A stretch of 64,000 bases of DNA from Herbaspirillum seropedicae (GCF_001040945.1 NZ_CP011930.1:3015704-3079703); one strand, 5' to 3'; shown: positions 54,029 through 62,538, counted from the stretch's first letter. Numbers and translations: made by a program. Notes: generated from the letters alone by a model not told the origin.

Positions 54029-54327
54029 GGCCGGCCTCCCTCACCCATCAGCGCTTGCAGGCGCTCACCCAGCTCGGTCTGCCCGCCTGCGCCCTGGCTG
54101 TCGGCCGCACGCAAGGCTGCGGCCTGGCGCGGCAGCACCAGCAGGTCCAGCTCCAGTTCGCTGCACAGGGCCAGCAGCTTGACCAGTTCGGTATTGCCGC
54201 GCCCGGTTTCCAGCGCCAGCAAGGTATTGCGATGCATGCCGGCGCGTTCGGCCAGCTCGACAGCCGTCAGTCCGCGCGCCTTGCGGGCGCTGCGGATGCG
54301 TTGGCCGATGTCTTGCAGATTGGTCAT
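54025..54327 (-). CDS. hipB: HipB-type HTH antitoxin
   Basis: 100 aa. XRE helix-turn-helix IGQRIRSARKARGLTAVELAERAG then MHRNTLLALETGRGNTELVKLLALC. The Gly/Gln-rich C-terminus is a likely flexible tail that folds against the toxin. Start ATG 54327; six further upstream codons are in frame but lack support. First gene of hipB-hipA-rluA. Confidence 0.88.
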   Translation of the reverse strand: MTNLQDIGQRIRSARKARGLTAVELAERAGMHRNTLLALETGRGNTELVKLLALCSELELDLLVLPRQAAALRAADSQGAGGQTELGERLQALMGEGGRP

Positions 54328-54368
54328 GGAAGAGGTGAAGTCCAATAAAAAAGGCTTTTTGAATATAT

Positions 54369-54382
54369 ACCATTCTATTGGT
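54369..54382. promoter_or_regulatory. Candidate HipB operator
   Basis: Inverted repeat ACCA-TTCTAT-TGGT 42 bases upstream of the hipB start, inside an AT-rich promoter region (54340-54460). A further GGTC/GACC pair (54380-54383 and 54427-54431 region) may add half-sites. Confidence 0.4.
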
Positions 54383-54462
54383 CATTCGCCTTAACGCAAG
54401 TACATTTAATTATTCAAATTGAATTAAGACCAATTAATTATGCTTTTTATGGAATAGGGACG

Positions 54463-54493
54463 AAAAAAATCGCAGTCCGAAGACTGCGATTTT
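54463..54493 (-). terminator. Terminator of the 62-aa YjfB-like gene
   Basis: Perfect 12-base arms AAAATCGCAGTC (54466-54477) and GACTGCGATTTT (54482-54493), loop CGAA, followed on the minus strand by seven T. Confidence 0.92.
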
Positions 54494-54512
54494 CAAAAGC
54501 CTGTGACAGCAC

Positions 54513-54701
54513 TCAAGCGGTCGTATTGACGTTGCGGCCGATATTGGGATTGGCCGGCACGGGCGGCAAGGCCTGCAACACGCCGACGACAGCCGCCGCC
54601 TGGGTATTGAGCGCCTTCTTCAGCATCAGGATATTGACCTGGTCCGAAGTCTGCGCTGTTGCCATGCTGGTGGCCAGCGATGCGATCTGATTGACATCCA
54701 T
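54513..54701 (-). CDS. YjfB-like small protein, 62 aa
   Basis: Starts MDVNQIASLATSMATAQTSD, then VNILMLKKALNTQAAA, and ends NPNIGRNVNTTA. The pattern matches the YjfB family, annotated as putative motility proteins of unknown role. ATG 54701 has a strong AAGGAG seven bases upstream, and a terminator follows. The C-terminal NIGRxxNTxx is shared with the 62-aa protein at 55697-55885 (see findings). Confidence 0.82.
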   Translation of the reverse strand: MDVNQIASLATSMATAQTSDQVNILMLKKALNTQAAAVVGVLQALPPVPANPNIGRNVNTTA

Positions 54702-54888
54702 GGACAGCTCCTTTTGAGGGAAACCGGCTGACAGGATTAATCGGCCGGTACACAGCGTTACGGCAGGATGTCGGGTTTCTTTACAGTGATCAAGACATTT
54801 CTTGCTATTCACTTACAGGCTCTCTTCTGTTGAGCAAGTAGAAATTTCTCTAAAACAACTTCTCTATTTGAGGCGCGACAGCGAGCCT

Positions 54889-54909
54889 TACCTGAACAGG
54901 TATAACCTG
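54889..54909. promoter_or_regulatory. Candidate operator of the RelE-like/XRE pair
   Basis: Overlapping palindromes TACCTG-AA-CAGGTA (54889-54902) and CAGGT-ATA-ACCTG (54897-54909) make three alternating ACCTG half-sites, ending 5 bases before the toxin start. The TATAAC within could be the -10, giving an almost leaderless mRNA. Confidence 0.55.
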
Positions 54910-54914
54910 CTAGC

Positions 54915-55301
54915 ATGCACGGTAAAGAAAAACCACTTGAATGGATAGGTAGCAGCTACAAGGACCTCATGGCACTGCCATCAGCCATTCGTCAGCGCTT
55001 TGGTTATGCCCTATCGTTGGCACAACTGGGAGATCGCGACGACGCAGCCAAAGTTCTAAGAGGATTTGGAGACGCAGGCGTGCTGGAAATCATTGAGGAT
55101 GAGGCCAGCGGCACCTATCGGGCGGTGTACGTGATCAGGTTCGAAGAGGCGGTCTTCGTCCTCCATTGCTTCCAGAAGAAAAGCAAGCACGGTATTGCCA
55201 CCCCGAAAACCGACATCGATATCATACGGACACGGCTGAAAGTCGCCGCCGCACGCGCAGAGGAGCTAAGACATGCACGACATGCAAAGAAGAACCATTG
55301 A
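54915..55301 (+). CDS. RelE/Gp49-like toxin
   Basis: 128 aa, phage-derived Gp49-like (RelE/ParE superfamily) toxin: KPLEWIGSSYKDLMALPSAIRQRFGYALSLAQLG, read in short parts as KPLEWIGSSYKDLMALP and RQRFGYALSLAQLG; then TYRAVYVIRFEEAVFVLHCF and a basic KKSKHGI/TPKTDIDII segment. Likely a ribosome-dependent mRNase. The tail beyond ARAEE is His/Lys-rich. Toxin precedes antitoxin (HigBA order) and the two overlap by 29 bases. Confidence 0.88.
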   Translation: MHGKEKPLEWIGSSYKDLMALPSAIRQRFGYALSLAQLGDRDDAAKVLRGFGDAGVLEIIEDEASGTYRAVYVIRFEEAVFVLHCFQKKSKHGIATPKTDIDIIRTRLKVAAARAEELRHARHAKKNH

Positions 55302-55617
55302 CGACACCCCTATCTTGCGCAGTTCAGACAATGTCTTCGCCGACCTCGGTCTGCCCGATGCGGACAAGCTCAAAATCAAGACTGCCCTGGTGGTTGAAAT
55401 CCGCAAAGCCTTACGTACACTCGGACTCACCCAACAGGCCGCAGCCAAGCGCATGGGGATCTCCCAACCCAAGGTGTCAGGCATGATGCGTGGCGATTTC
55501 AGCAATCTGTCGGAACGCAAGCTGATGGATTGCCTGAACCGACTGGGCTATGACATCGAGATCAAATTGCATCCGACCAGCGCTGTTCAGGGTCACCTGA
55601 CATTGACGGTGGCGTGA
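55273..55617 (+). CDS. XRE-family antitoxin of the RelE-like toxin
   Basis: 114 aa. The C-terminal HTH is clear: EIRKALRTLGLTQQAAAKRMG and ISQPKVSGMMRGDFSNLSERK. The N-terminal 40 residues (RRTIDDTPILRSSDNVFADLG) resemble HigA-type toxin-binding parts. It presumably represses its own promoter via the palindromes at 54889-54909. Confidence 0.88.
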   Translation: MHDMQRRTIDDTPILRSSDNVFADLGLPDADKLKIKTALVVEIRKALRTLGLTQQAAAKRMGISQPKVSGMMRGDFSNLSERKLMDCLNRLGYDIEIKLHPTSAVQGHLTLTVA

Positions 55618-55696
55618 GCCAGCATGAGCGGCCAAGAGCGTCTTTATTGAACACTGGGGCATCCGGCCGGCGTTACGCCATGCCGTTGTGCTAAAA

Positions 55697-55885
55697 CTAG
55701 ACAATGGTATTGATGATCCGCCCGATATTCACATTCCCCGGCAACCGCGCCACCACCGTGGCCGCGCCGACCACCTCGTCCACGGTCGTCTTGGCGATCT
55801 TGCCCAGGTCGATGCCCACCGCATGCGCCGCCTTGTCCGCCAGCCAGGCTGTTGCCACTCCGCTGGCAATCGTTGCCATTTCCAT
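55697..55885 (-). CDS. Small 62-aa protein with NIGR-x-x-NT ending
   Basis: Starts MEMATIASGVATAWLADKAA and ends LPGNVNIGRIINTIV; the middle is a helical Ala/Val/Lys segment (IDLGKIAKTTVDEVVGAATVV). ATG 55885 has GGGAG five bases upstream. No family assigned. It shares length and the C-terminal motif with the YjfB-like protein 0.8 kb away on the same strand, so the two look like distant paralogues. Confidence 0.7.
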   Translation of the reverse strand: MEMATIASGVATAWLADKAAHAVGIDLGKIAKTTVDEVVGAATVVARLPGNVNIGRIINTIV

Positions 55886-56067
55886 ATGAGCTCCCTCTGT
55901 GAAGTGCAGCCGGACCAAGGCGCCGGCATTCATCCATGTTTCCGCTTTCCCCCATCCTTGGGTCAAGCGCCTTTACGACATGGATGATTGTGTTAGCGGC
56001 AGCACGGTCGCGGCCTTAACCGTGGTTGGCCTTTCCTTACCCGCTTTTGCACTTGTAAACGCCGACC

Positions 56068-56904
56068 TCAGCGTGGCGGGGACGACGTCAGGGGAGACAA
56101 CTGTTCATACACCGAGCTGGCGATGCGCGAGAGCTCGGCGCGGGCGATGCCGCCAGAAAGCGCATAACCGAACTGGCCATCGATCCAGTAGAAGACGTTG
56201 ACCTTGCCTTCCTGGGCGAAGCGAAAGCCGGTTTCTCGGTTCTGCACCTGCTCATGCGAGACATACAGGGTCAGCCGCTGGCCCGCGGCGTCCTGGTACA
56301 TGAATTGCGCCACCGGCCCGCTCTGGCCTGGCAGCAGGCGGCCACCGATCAGGTCGTAGCCCAGCGGGGCCAGCTTGGGGGCACGCAGGCTGGTTCCCAG
56401 GCGACGCGACAGCCAGGTCACCAGCGCCTGTTCCTGGTCCGCGCCGACTTCGACCGGACGGCGCAGGTCGACGCTGAATACCGCATGCGCCACCGCAGCC
56501 TGGCGCGCCAGCACCAGCGGCGCCTGCACACGGGCGTGTCGGCCATCGTCGCCAATATCATGCAGATACCAGCCCCCGACGCCACTGGCCATGCTCAACA
56601 GCAGCATGGCTGCCATGCGCCACCAGCGCGCTGCGTTGGCCGCAGGCGCGCGGGGCTGCTCCTGGTGGTTCGCCCCGGCCAGCACCGCCGCGGCCAGCCT
56701 GGGCGGCAAAGCCTCTTCGAGCACCGGGTCGAAGTGCGCATGCAGGGCGCGCTTCTGCCAGCGCCAGTCACGCACTTGCTCGGCCGCCTCGGCCTGGGTG
56801 GGGTCTTGCTCCAGCCAGGCGGCGATCTCGCTGGCGCGCGCGGCCGGCAACTGGCCGTCGGCAAAGGCGTGCAGATCTTCTTCAGGGATGGCCGGGGTCT
56901 TCAT
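56068..56904 (-). CDS. Membrane anti-sigma factor
   Basis: 278 aa. N-terminal cytoplasmic anti-sigma part (EEDLHAFADGQLPAARASEIAAWL), one membrane helix at about residues 96-114 (AAMLLLSMASGVGGWYL) and a C-terminal extracytoplasmic domain ending near IASSVYEQLSPL. A zinc-binding HxxxCxxC motif, common in this class, is absent. Start ATG 56904 overlaps the sigma stop by ATGA, the usual arrangement. Confidence 0.88.
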   Translation of the reverse strand: MKTPAIPEEDLHAFADGQLPAARASEIAAWLEQDPTQAEAAEQVRDWRWQKRALHAHFDPVLEEALPPRLAAAVLAGANHQEQPRAPAANAARWWRMAAMLLLSMASGVGGWYLHDIGDDGRHARVQAPLVLARQAAVAHAVFSVDLRRPVEVGADQEQALVTWLSRRLGTSLRAPKLAPLGYDLIGGRLLPGQSGPVAQFMYQDAAGQRLTLYVSHEQVQNRETGFRFAQEGKVNVFYWIDGQFGYALSGGIARAELSRIASSVYEQLSPLTSSPPR

Positions 56905-57455
56905 TTCACCACCTTCAAACTGGAACCGGGCGAGCTCTCGCCCTGCCCTTGCATCACGCGCCGCAGCCGCTCGCGGGCGCGCGACAGGCGTGACATGACG
57001 GTGCCGGTCGGAATGCCCAGCGTGACCGCCACTTCTTCGTAACGCATCTCTTCGAGCACCACCAGCAGCAGCACTTCGCGCTGCTCGGGCGGCAACAGCT
57101 GCAGGGCGGTTTCCAGGTCCAGCAAGACCCCCGGATCCAGCGCGACCTGGGCCTGGTCGATCTCGCCGTACTCGTCCAGCGCGACGGTCGCGGGCGATGC
57201 GCGCCGACGGGCATCGGCGTGCAGGTTGTGCATGATGGAGAACAGCCAGGGCCGCATGGGACTACCGCGCTGCCAGCTATCCAGCTTCTGCCAGGCGCGT
57301 TCCAGGGTGTCCTGCACCAGGTCGTCGGCGGCCTCGCGTGCACCGGTCAGCGCCCGGGCATAGCGGCGCAGACGCGGCAGGCAGGCGAGCATGGCTTGCT
57401 CGTCGGCCTGCCGCTCACGCTGCTGGCGTTGCTGCCGGGCCTGGCGTGTGAACAT
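56901..57455 (-). CDS. ECF sigma factor
   Basis: 184 aa, sigma-70 group 4. Region 2 is ADDLVQDTLERAWQKLDSW; region 4 is LLPPEQREVLLLVVLEEMRY and GIPTGTVMSRLSRARERLRR. The N-terminal 20 residues are very basic and Gln-rich. It should drive its own operon and probably the neighbouring exported-protein genes; target promoters not identified. Confidence 0.93.
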   Translation of the reverse strand: MFTRQARQQRQQRERQADEQAMLACLPRLRRYARALTGAREAADDLVQDTLERAWQKLDSWQRGSPMRPWLFSIMHNLHADARRRASPATVALDEYGEIDQAQVALDPGVLLDLETALQLLPPEQREVLLLVVLEEMRYEEVAVTLGIPTGTVMSRLSRARERLRRVMQGQGESSPGSSLKVVK

Positions 57456-57478
57456 GGCGGGTCTCTGGACGGATCGGA

Positions 57479-57850
57479 TCAGGGCTTGACGACGTGCCAG
57501 ACATCCTTGAAGTTGTCGCCGGCACGGTCACCCGGCTTCTTGTCCTGCTCGTACAGGTACAGCGGCTTGCCCTGGTAGGCCAGCTGGGCGCTGCCGTCGT
57601 CGCGGGTCACCGTGGAGTACGGGGCGGCGGGGCTGCCCATGGGGGCGACCGGCGGCCACAGCTTGGCGCAGGGGCCGTTGCAGACGCTCTTGCCATTGTT
57701 GGGGGTGTCCTTGTCAAAGGTGTAGACGGTCATGCCGTGGGCGTCCACCAGGATGCCGTCCATGGCCTTCACGCCAGCGCCCTGGGCCAGCGCGGTGACG
57801 GATGCCGAGGCGCAAGCCAGGGCCAGCAGGGAGGTTGCGAGCAGTCTCAT
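57479..57850 (-). CDS. Secreted repeat protein (Lipoprotein_15 / COG4315)
   Basis: 123 aa with a Sec signal (residues 1 to about 22, ALAQ). Two repeats of the family pattern are visible: GILVDAHGMTVYTFDKDTPN with SVCNGPCAKLWPP (a conserved Cys pair), and AQLAYQGKPLYLYEQDKKPGD. Members are periplasmic and of unknown function. 23 bases upstream of the sigma gene, on the same strand. Confidence 0.88.
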   Translation of the reverse strand: MRLLATSLLALACASASVTALAQGAGVKAMDGILVDAHGMTVYTFDKDTPNNGKSVCNGPCAKLWPPVAPMGSPAAPYSTVTRDDGSAQLAYQGKPLYLYEQDKKPGDRAGDNFKDVWHVVKP

Positions 57851-57962
57851 GTGATTTCCTTTTTCATGGTCGGGTTGCGCGGTGTGCCATACCCATGCCA
57901 GCGTATACGTCAGCCAGCCCGGCTTTATTCCAGCCGCCTGAAAAAAAACTTGCCATGCCTGG

Positions 57963-58397
57963 CTAGCGGGTCACGGTGTCGCGCTGCATCGGTGCCAGGA
58001 GCGCCAGCAGGCGGTTCTGGGTGCGGAAAGGGATACCGTTCTTGTCCATGGCCTGCTGCAGATCCTCGACCAGGGCGTTGAAATCGGCATTGGTCAGCTT
58101 GAGCCCCTGGTGGACCTCCTTCATGGGGTCGCCCGTATAGGTGCAGGGACCGCCGCTGAGCATGCAGAATTGTTCCACCAGCATGTCTTCCACCCGCTTC
58201 AGGTTGGAATGGTCGAAAGTATGCCGGATGCGCGCATCGGCCAGCATGTTGGCCATGAAATCATGCACGGTCTGGCGGATCACCGGCAGGCCGCCCAGGT
58301 CGGCAAAGAGGGTATCGGCGGCGTGCGCGGGCGGGGCCCACAGGCTCACGGCCAGCGCTGCCACGGCCAGGGCTTGCGGCAGGGTGCGGGGTGTCAT
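57963..58397 (-). CDS. Exported group 1 truncated haemoglobin
   Basis: 144 aa. N-terminal signal peptide (residues 1-26, cleaved after AHA), then a small globin: LFADLGGLPVIRQTVHDFMANML, DARIRHTF and MKEVHQGLKLTNADF, the last with the likely proximal haem His. A signal on a truncated globin is notable, since most are cytosolic. C-terminal ALLAPMQRDTVTR is usual for the group. Lies 11 bases after the DUF3034 gene. Confidence 0.85.
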   Translation of the reverse strand: MTPRTLPQALAVAALAVSLWAPPAHAADTLFADLGGLPVIRQTVHDFMANMLADARIRHTFDHSNLKRVEDMLVEQFCMLSGGPCTYTGDPMKEVHQGLKLTNADFNALVEDLQQAMDKNGIPFRTQNRLLALLAPMQRDTVTR

Positions 58398-58408
58398 GGG
58401 AAGGCTCC

Positions 58409-59434
58409 TCAGAATCCGGCCTGCAGCGACAGATAGACGCCGCGCTGCCGCTTGGGGTTGTAGACAGTGATGTCGCCCAGCGCCACATAGGCCAGGGTCA
58501 GCGACAGGTTCTTGCTGGGGAACCAGGCCAGGAAGGCGTCGTAGTAATCCTTTTCAGGATCGGCCGCCAGATTGCGCGGCTTCATGCGGTATTCCACACC
58601 CAGCGCCAGGTCGCGCTGGATCAGGTAGGCCGCCGAGAACTCGCCCATGGCCTGATAACGGTCGCCACGGTCACCGCCAAAGCCGAGCAAGCCCATCTGG
58701 TTGGCCTTGGTCAGTCGCACCGTGCCGTTGAGCAGCAGGCTTTGCGCCAGCAGCAGCTTGGTGGCCGAGAGGTAGTAATCGATGCCGGCGTCGCTGGCCG
58801 CCCCCAGTTGCTTCACGCTGGTGACCGGCCCCAGCCCGCCGACGCCGTTATTGCGCTTGAACATCACCCCGGCGGCGATCTGCGGCAGCCAGCGGTCCTG
58901 GTCATAGACGGCGTCACCGGCCAGCTTGAGCTTGACGCCGACGATATCCTGGGTGATCTTCAGATCATTGAGCGGGGCCGCGCCGCCGTAGAACTCCTGC
59001 TTGGCCACCGACAGTTCCAGCCGGTCCAGGATGCCCACGGCCACGCCATAGGATCTCAGGGTGTAGTCCTGGGTCGCCAGGTAGGTGTAGTGGGCATTGG
59101 CGCCATAGCTGTCACGGCTGCCATAGCCGGTGATCAGTGCCCAGGGCGTCAGCCCGCCCCCGCCCGCGCCTTCCACCTGGATCACGCCGCCGGTGGCGGT
59201 GAGCTTGGCCAGATCCGGCATCCAGCGATCATTACTATCATTGCGCTCATTGCGATCGGACGCCGGCGCTGCTTCTGCTGTGCTGGCCTGGCGCATGGCC
59301 TGCACCGCCTTCCGCTGGCGCGCTGCGGTCCAGGCCTCCTGTTCGGCTGGCGTCATCGGACGCATTTGCGCCAGCACCGGCGCGCCCAGCATCGCCAGCA
59401 CGGCCAGCGCCGCGCCCCTGATCGTGTGTTTCAT
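58409..59434 (-). CDS. DUF3034 outer-membrane-like protein
   Basis: 341 aa. Signal peptide (residues 1-22, VLAQ), a linker, then Gly/aromatic-rich alternating segments typical of DUF3034 proteins, seen in GAGGGGLTPWALITGYG, LELSVAKQEFY and ending LSLQAGF, a C-terminal Phe typical for outer-membrane beta-barrels. Function unknown. Between GGDEF-EAL and truncated haemoglobin genes in one run. Confidence 0.85.
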   Translation of the reverse strand: MKHTIRGAALAVLAMLGAPVLAQMRPMTPAEQEAWTAARQRKAVQAMRQASTAEAAPASDRNERNDSNDRWMPDLAKLTATGGVIQVEGAGGGGLTPWALITGYGSRDSYGANAHYTYLATQDYTLRSYGVAVGILDRLELSVAKQEFYGGAAPLNDLKITQDIVGVKLKLAGDAVYDQDRWLPQIAAGVMFKRNNGVGGLGPVTSVKQLGAASDAGIDYYLSATKLLLAQSLLLNGTVRLTKANQMGLLGFGGDRGDRYQAMGEFSAAYLIQRDLALGVEYRMKPRNLAADPEKDYYDAFLAWFPSKNLSLTLAYVALGDITVYNPKRQRGVYLSLQAGF

Positions 59435-59499
59435 CCGCCCCCACCTGCCCCATATTCATTGATGTATTGCCGCTCGTGCAGCTGCACCCGCGGTGCGGC

Positions 59500-61893
59500 C
59501 TAGACGGCCATGTTTTCCGACTGGTCCAGCATGTCCGGCGCGCGCCATTGCTCGCGCCATGCGAGGAAGTGCTGCACCGGCATGGGCTTGCCCATGAAAT
59601 AGCCCTGCCCCTGGTCGCACCCCATCTGCCGCAGCAGGAACCACACTTCCTCGCTCTCCACCCCCTCGGCCACCACCCGCAGGCCGAGGTTGTGACCGAG
59701 GTCCACGGTGGACCGGACGATCTTGGCGTCATCCTGGTCCTGCGCCATCTTCATGACGAAGGACTTGTCGATCTTGAGTTCATCCACCGGCAGCCGCTTG
59801 AGATAGGCCAGCGAGGAATAGCCGGTGCCGAAGTCGTCGATGCTCAGTGCAAAGCCCATGTTGGACAAGCGCTCCAGCGTGTTCTGCGCGCGCGCCGGGT
59901 CGTCCATGATGGCGCTTTCGGTGATCTCCAGGCAGAGCGCCGCTGGTTGCAGGCGGTGCCGCTGCAGGATCGCAGCGAACGCGGTCGGCAGCTCCTGGTC
60001 CAGCAGGTCGCGGGTGGAGAGGTTGACCGAGAACTTGAGCTGCACGCCCTGCTGCTGCAACTGCTCCGACAGGCGCGCGACCTGTTCCATCATCCACAGC
60101 GTGAGCATGCGGATGAAACCCGTGGTCTCGGCAAAGGGAATGAAATTGTCCGGCCCGATGAAACCCTTCTCCGGATGAATCCAGCGCACCAGCGCCTCGG
60201 CGCCGACCACCTGGCCCGAGCACAGCTCCAGCTTCGGCTGCAGGTAGAGCATGAATTCGTCGCGCTCCAGCGCACGGCGCAGCTCGGAGAGCAGCGACAA
60301 ACTCTCCTGGCTGCTCTGGTCGATGGCCGGATCATAGATGACCAGCCCGCTGCCCTTGCGCTTGGCGATGTACATGGCGACCTCGGCGTGGCTGAGCAGC
60401 ACGTCGCTGCTCTGGCCATGGGCCGGATAGCCGGAAATGCCGATACCCGCGCCCAGGTCCACGGTCTGCTGGTGCAAGGACAGGGGCTGTTCCAGCGCAC
60501 GCAGGATCTGCAAGGCTTGCTCCACCGCGCCCTCCTGGTCCACCCCCGGCAGCAGGATGGCGAATTCGTCGCCGCCCAGGCGCGACAGCTTGGCGCCGGG
60601 ATGCAGCAACTGCGCTGACAGGCGCAGCGCCACCTGGCGCAACAGGTCGTCGCCGAAGCTATGGCCGAGCACATCATTGACCTGCTGGAAGCGGTCCAGG
60701 TCCATCATCAGGATGTAACAGGCCGCCCCGGGGGTGCGCGCCGCCTCGGCAATGGCGTCGCGCAGCAGGTCGGCGAACTGCACGCGATTGGGCAGTCCGG
60801 TGAGCTGGTCCTGGTAAGCCAGCCGGCTGATCTTCAGTTCGCGGCTGGCGATTTCCAGGCGCATGGTCTCGAAGGCGTTGCCAAGGCGGCCGATCTCATC
60901 TTGCCGGCGGATGAACAGGCCTTCGCTGTAGTCGCCCTCCCCCAGTCGCTTGGCCACGTCCGCCAGGTCGCGCAGCGGGCTGGTGATGCGCCGCGCCAGC
61001 ACCGCGCTGGCCACCGCCGCCCCCAGCACGCCAAGCACCGTGATGCTCAGCAGGATCAGTTGCAGACGCTGGTACGGCTCCACGGCCTCGCTGACCGAGC
61101 GCTGCAGCACCGCCACGGCCTGCTGCCCATTGCTGGCCTGCGCCAGCGGCAACAAGCGCGCACGGTACTGGTTGCCGTCGATCTGCAGATCGATCAGGCC
61201 GCCCGCACGCATGGCAGGCTGGCCGACCTCCTTGAGCAACATCGACGCGGCCGGCGCGGTCAGGGTCGACACATCGGCATTCCAGCCCACCCCGCCGCGC
61301 TGGCTGACCAGGATGGACACCTGCAAGGAGGACAGCTCGCGCATGTCGCTCACCAGCTGATGATCGATGGGAAAGCCCATGACCACCCAGGCGATGGTGA
61401 CCGGCGCCTTGATCGGCACGGCCACGATCTGGAACAGGCGATCGCCTACCACGGCGTTTTCGGACGCGCCATTGCCATTGCCGGCCTTGCGCACCAGCTC
61501 CAGGCTGCTGCGCTGCAAATCGGTATCGGGATATTCGACGGTGGAGGCGCGGATCTGGCCATCATTGCCGATCAGCATGGCCATGGAAGCGCCAATGCGC
61601 GCGCCATGGTTGCTCAGCACCGAAGCGATGGTCTCGCGGTCATCGGTGCCGATGGCCTGGCGAAAGCCGAAGTCCGAAGCCAGCAGGCGCGCGCCCTGGG
61701 TGAGCTTCTGGGCGTTCTGGTCCAGCTGGCGCGCAAAGACGCGCTCGCCGACGGCCAGCTCCTCGCTGATGGAGGCGCGGGCATTGCGGTCGATGGCTGT
61801 CCGGATAGCCACGAAGCCAGCCAGTTGCACCACCACCAGCAAGGTGATGAACAGCGCAACGATCTTGCTCTCCAGACGATATAGACGCACCAC
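59500..61893 (-). CDS. Membrane GGDEF-EAL protein
   Basis: 797 aa. TM1 at about 10-32, a periplasmic sensor to about 275, TM2 at about 278-300, HAMP (300-350), GGDEF at residues 440-444 (intact GGDEF), and EAL (E566-A567-L568) with the loop motif DDFGTGYSSL. Both catalytic signatures are intact, so it could make and break c-di-GMP. It lies 30 bases past the cupredoxin gene, which may feed a redox or copper signal to the sensor (inference). Confidence 0.94.
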   Translation of the reverse strand: MVRLYRLESKIVALFITLLVVVQLAGFVAIRTAIDRNARASISEELAVGERVFARQLDQNAQKLTQGARLLASDFGFRQAIGTDDRETIASVLSNHGARIGASMAMLIGNDGQIRASTVEYPDTDLQRSSLELVRKAGNGNGASENAVVGDRLFQIVAVPIKAPVTIAWVVMGFPIDHQLVSDMRELSSLQVSILVSQRGGVGWNADVSTLTAPAASMLLKEVGQPAMRAGGLIDLQIDGNQYRARLLPLAQASNGQQAVAVLQRSVSEAVEPYQRLQLILLSITVLGVLGAAVASAVLARRITSPLRDLADVAKRLGEGDYSEGLFIRRQDEIGRLGNAFETMRLEIASRELKISRLAYQDQLTGLPNRVQFADLLRDAIAEAARTPGAACYILMMDLDRFQQVNDVLGHSFGDDLLRQVALRLSAQLLHPGAKLSRLGGDEFAILLPGVDQEGAVEQALQILRALEQPLSLHQQTVDLGAGIGISGYPAHGQSSDVLLSHAEVAMYIAKRKGSGLVIYDPAIDQSSQESLSLLSELRRALERDEFMLYLQPKLELCSGQVVGAEALVRWIHPEKGFIGPDNFIPFAETTGFIRMLTLWMMEQVARLSEQLQQQGVQLKFSVNLSTRDLLDQELPTAFAAILQRHRLQPAALCLEITESAIMDDPARAQNTLERLSNMGFALSIDDFGTGYSSLAYLKRLPVDELKIDKSFVMKMAQDQDDAKIVRSTVDLGHNLGLRVVAEGVESEEVWFLLRQMGCDQGQGYFMGKPMPVQHFLAWREQWRAPDMLDQSENMAV

Positions 61894-61923
61894 CCTGACC
61901 CCGCTTCCCCTGAGGATGCCGCC

Positions 61924-62538
61924 CTACAGCGGCACGGCCTTGACGTTGAGTTTGATGGACGCCCGGCCGTCACCCTGGACCTGCAAGGGCTGTTCCACCG
62001 CGGCCTCGTTGGGCCCCATGGTGAAATACCAGGCCTTGAGCGTGTACTTACCATTGCCCACCCCCTCCAGCTTCACCGAACCGCTGCGGTCGGTGACGCC
62101 GAAAAAGGGCGTATTGACCACCTGCACATAGGCCACCATCTCGTCATGGATGTTGCAGCCCAGCACTACCGTGCCCGCCTTGTCGAAGACCACGGGGCTG
62201 CCCGGCACGCCTGAATACAGCTTCAGTTCAAAGGTCTTGGCGGGTGAAAAGGAATAGACGTGATGACGGACATTGTCGTGATTGGGGAAGAGAATCGGCG
62301 TGCCCGTCTGCACCACCGTTACCAGCGGCATGAAGGTCTTGTTCTTCTGTTCGATCTCGACCTGGCGCGGCGCCTTGGCCGGCGGCGCCGCAGCGCCGGC
62401 CGGTTCGACATAGACCACGGCATTGGGCATGGGCTGGCCGGCAGCGTCCAGCACCTGCACCGACACCGCCGCCTGCGCTGCGGCGGCCAGCGCCAGCAGC
62501 GCAGGCAGCAGGCCTGCCGCAATGCCGGTGCGGATCAT
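61924..62538 (-). CDS. Periplasmic cupredoxin-like protein
   Basis: 204 aa. Signal peptide (residues 1 to about 24, AAQA) and a plastocyanin/methylamine-utilisation-type cupredoxin fold. The copper ligands are placed as HHVYSF (His), GCNIHDEM (Cys, His, Met). ATG 62538 chosen for the signal; ATG 62553 is equally possible. First gene of the minus-strand run with GGDEF-EAL and DUF3034. Confidence 0.8.
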   Translation of the reverse strand: MIRTGIAAGLLPALLALAAAAQAAVSVQVLDAAGQPMPNAVVYVEPAGAAAPPAKAPRQVEIEQKNKTFMPLVTVVQTGTPILFPNHDNVRHHVYSFSPAKTFELKLYSGVPGSPVVFDKAGTVVLGCNIHDEMVAYVQVVNTPFFGVTDRSGSVKLEGVGNGKYTLKAWYFTMGPNEAAVEQPLQVQGDGRASIKLNVKAVPL

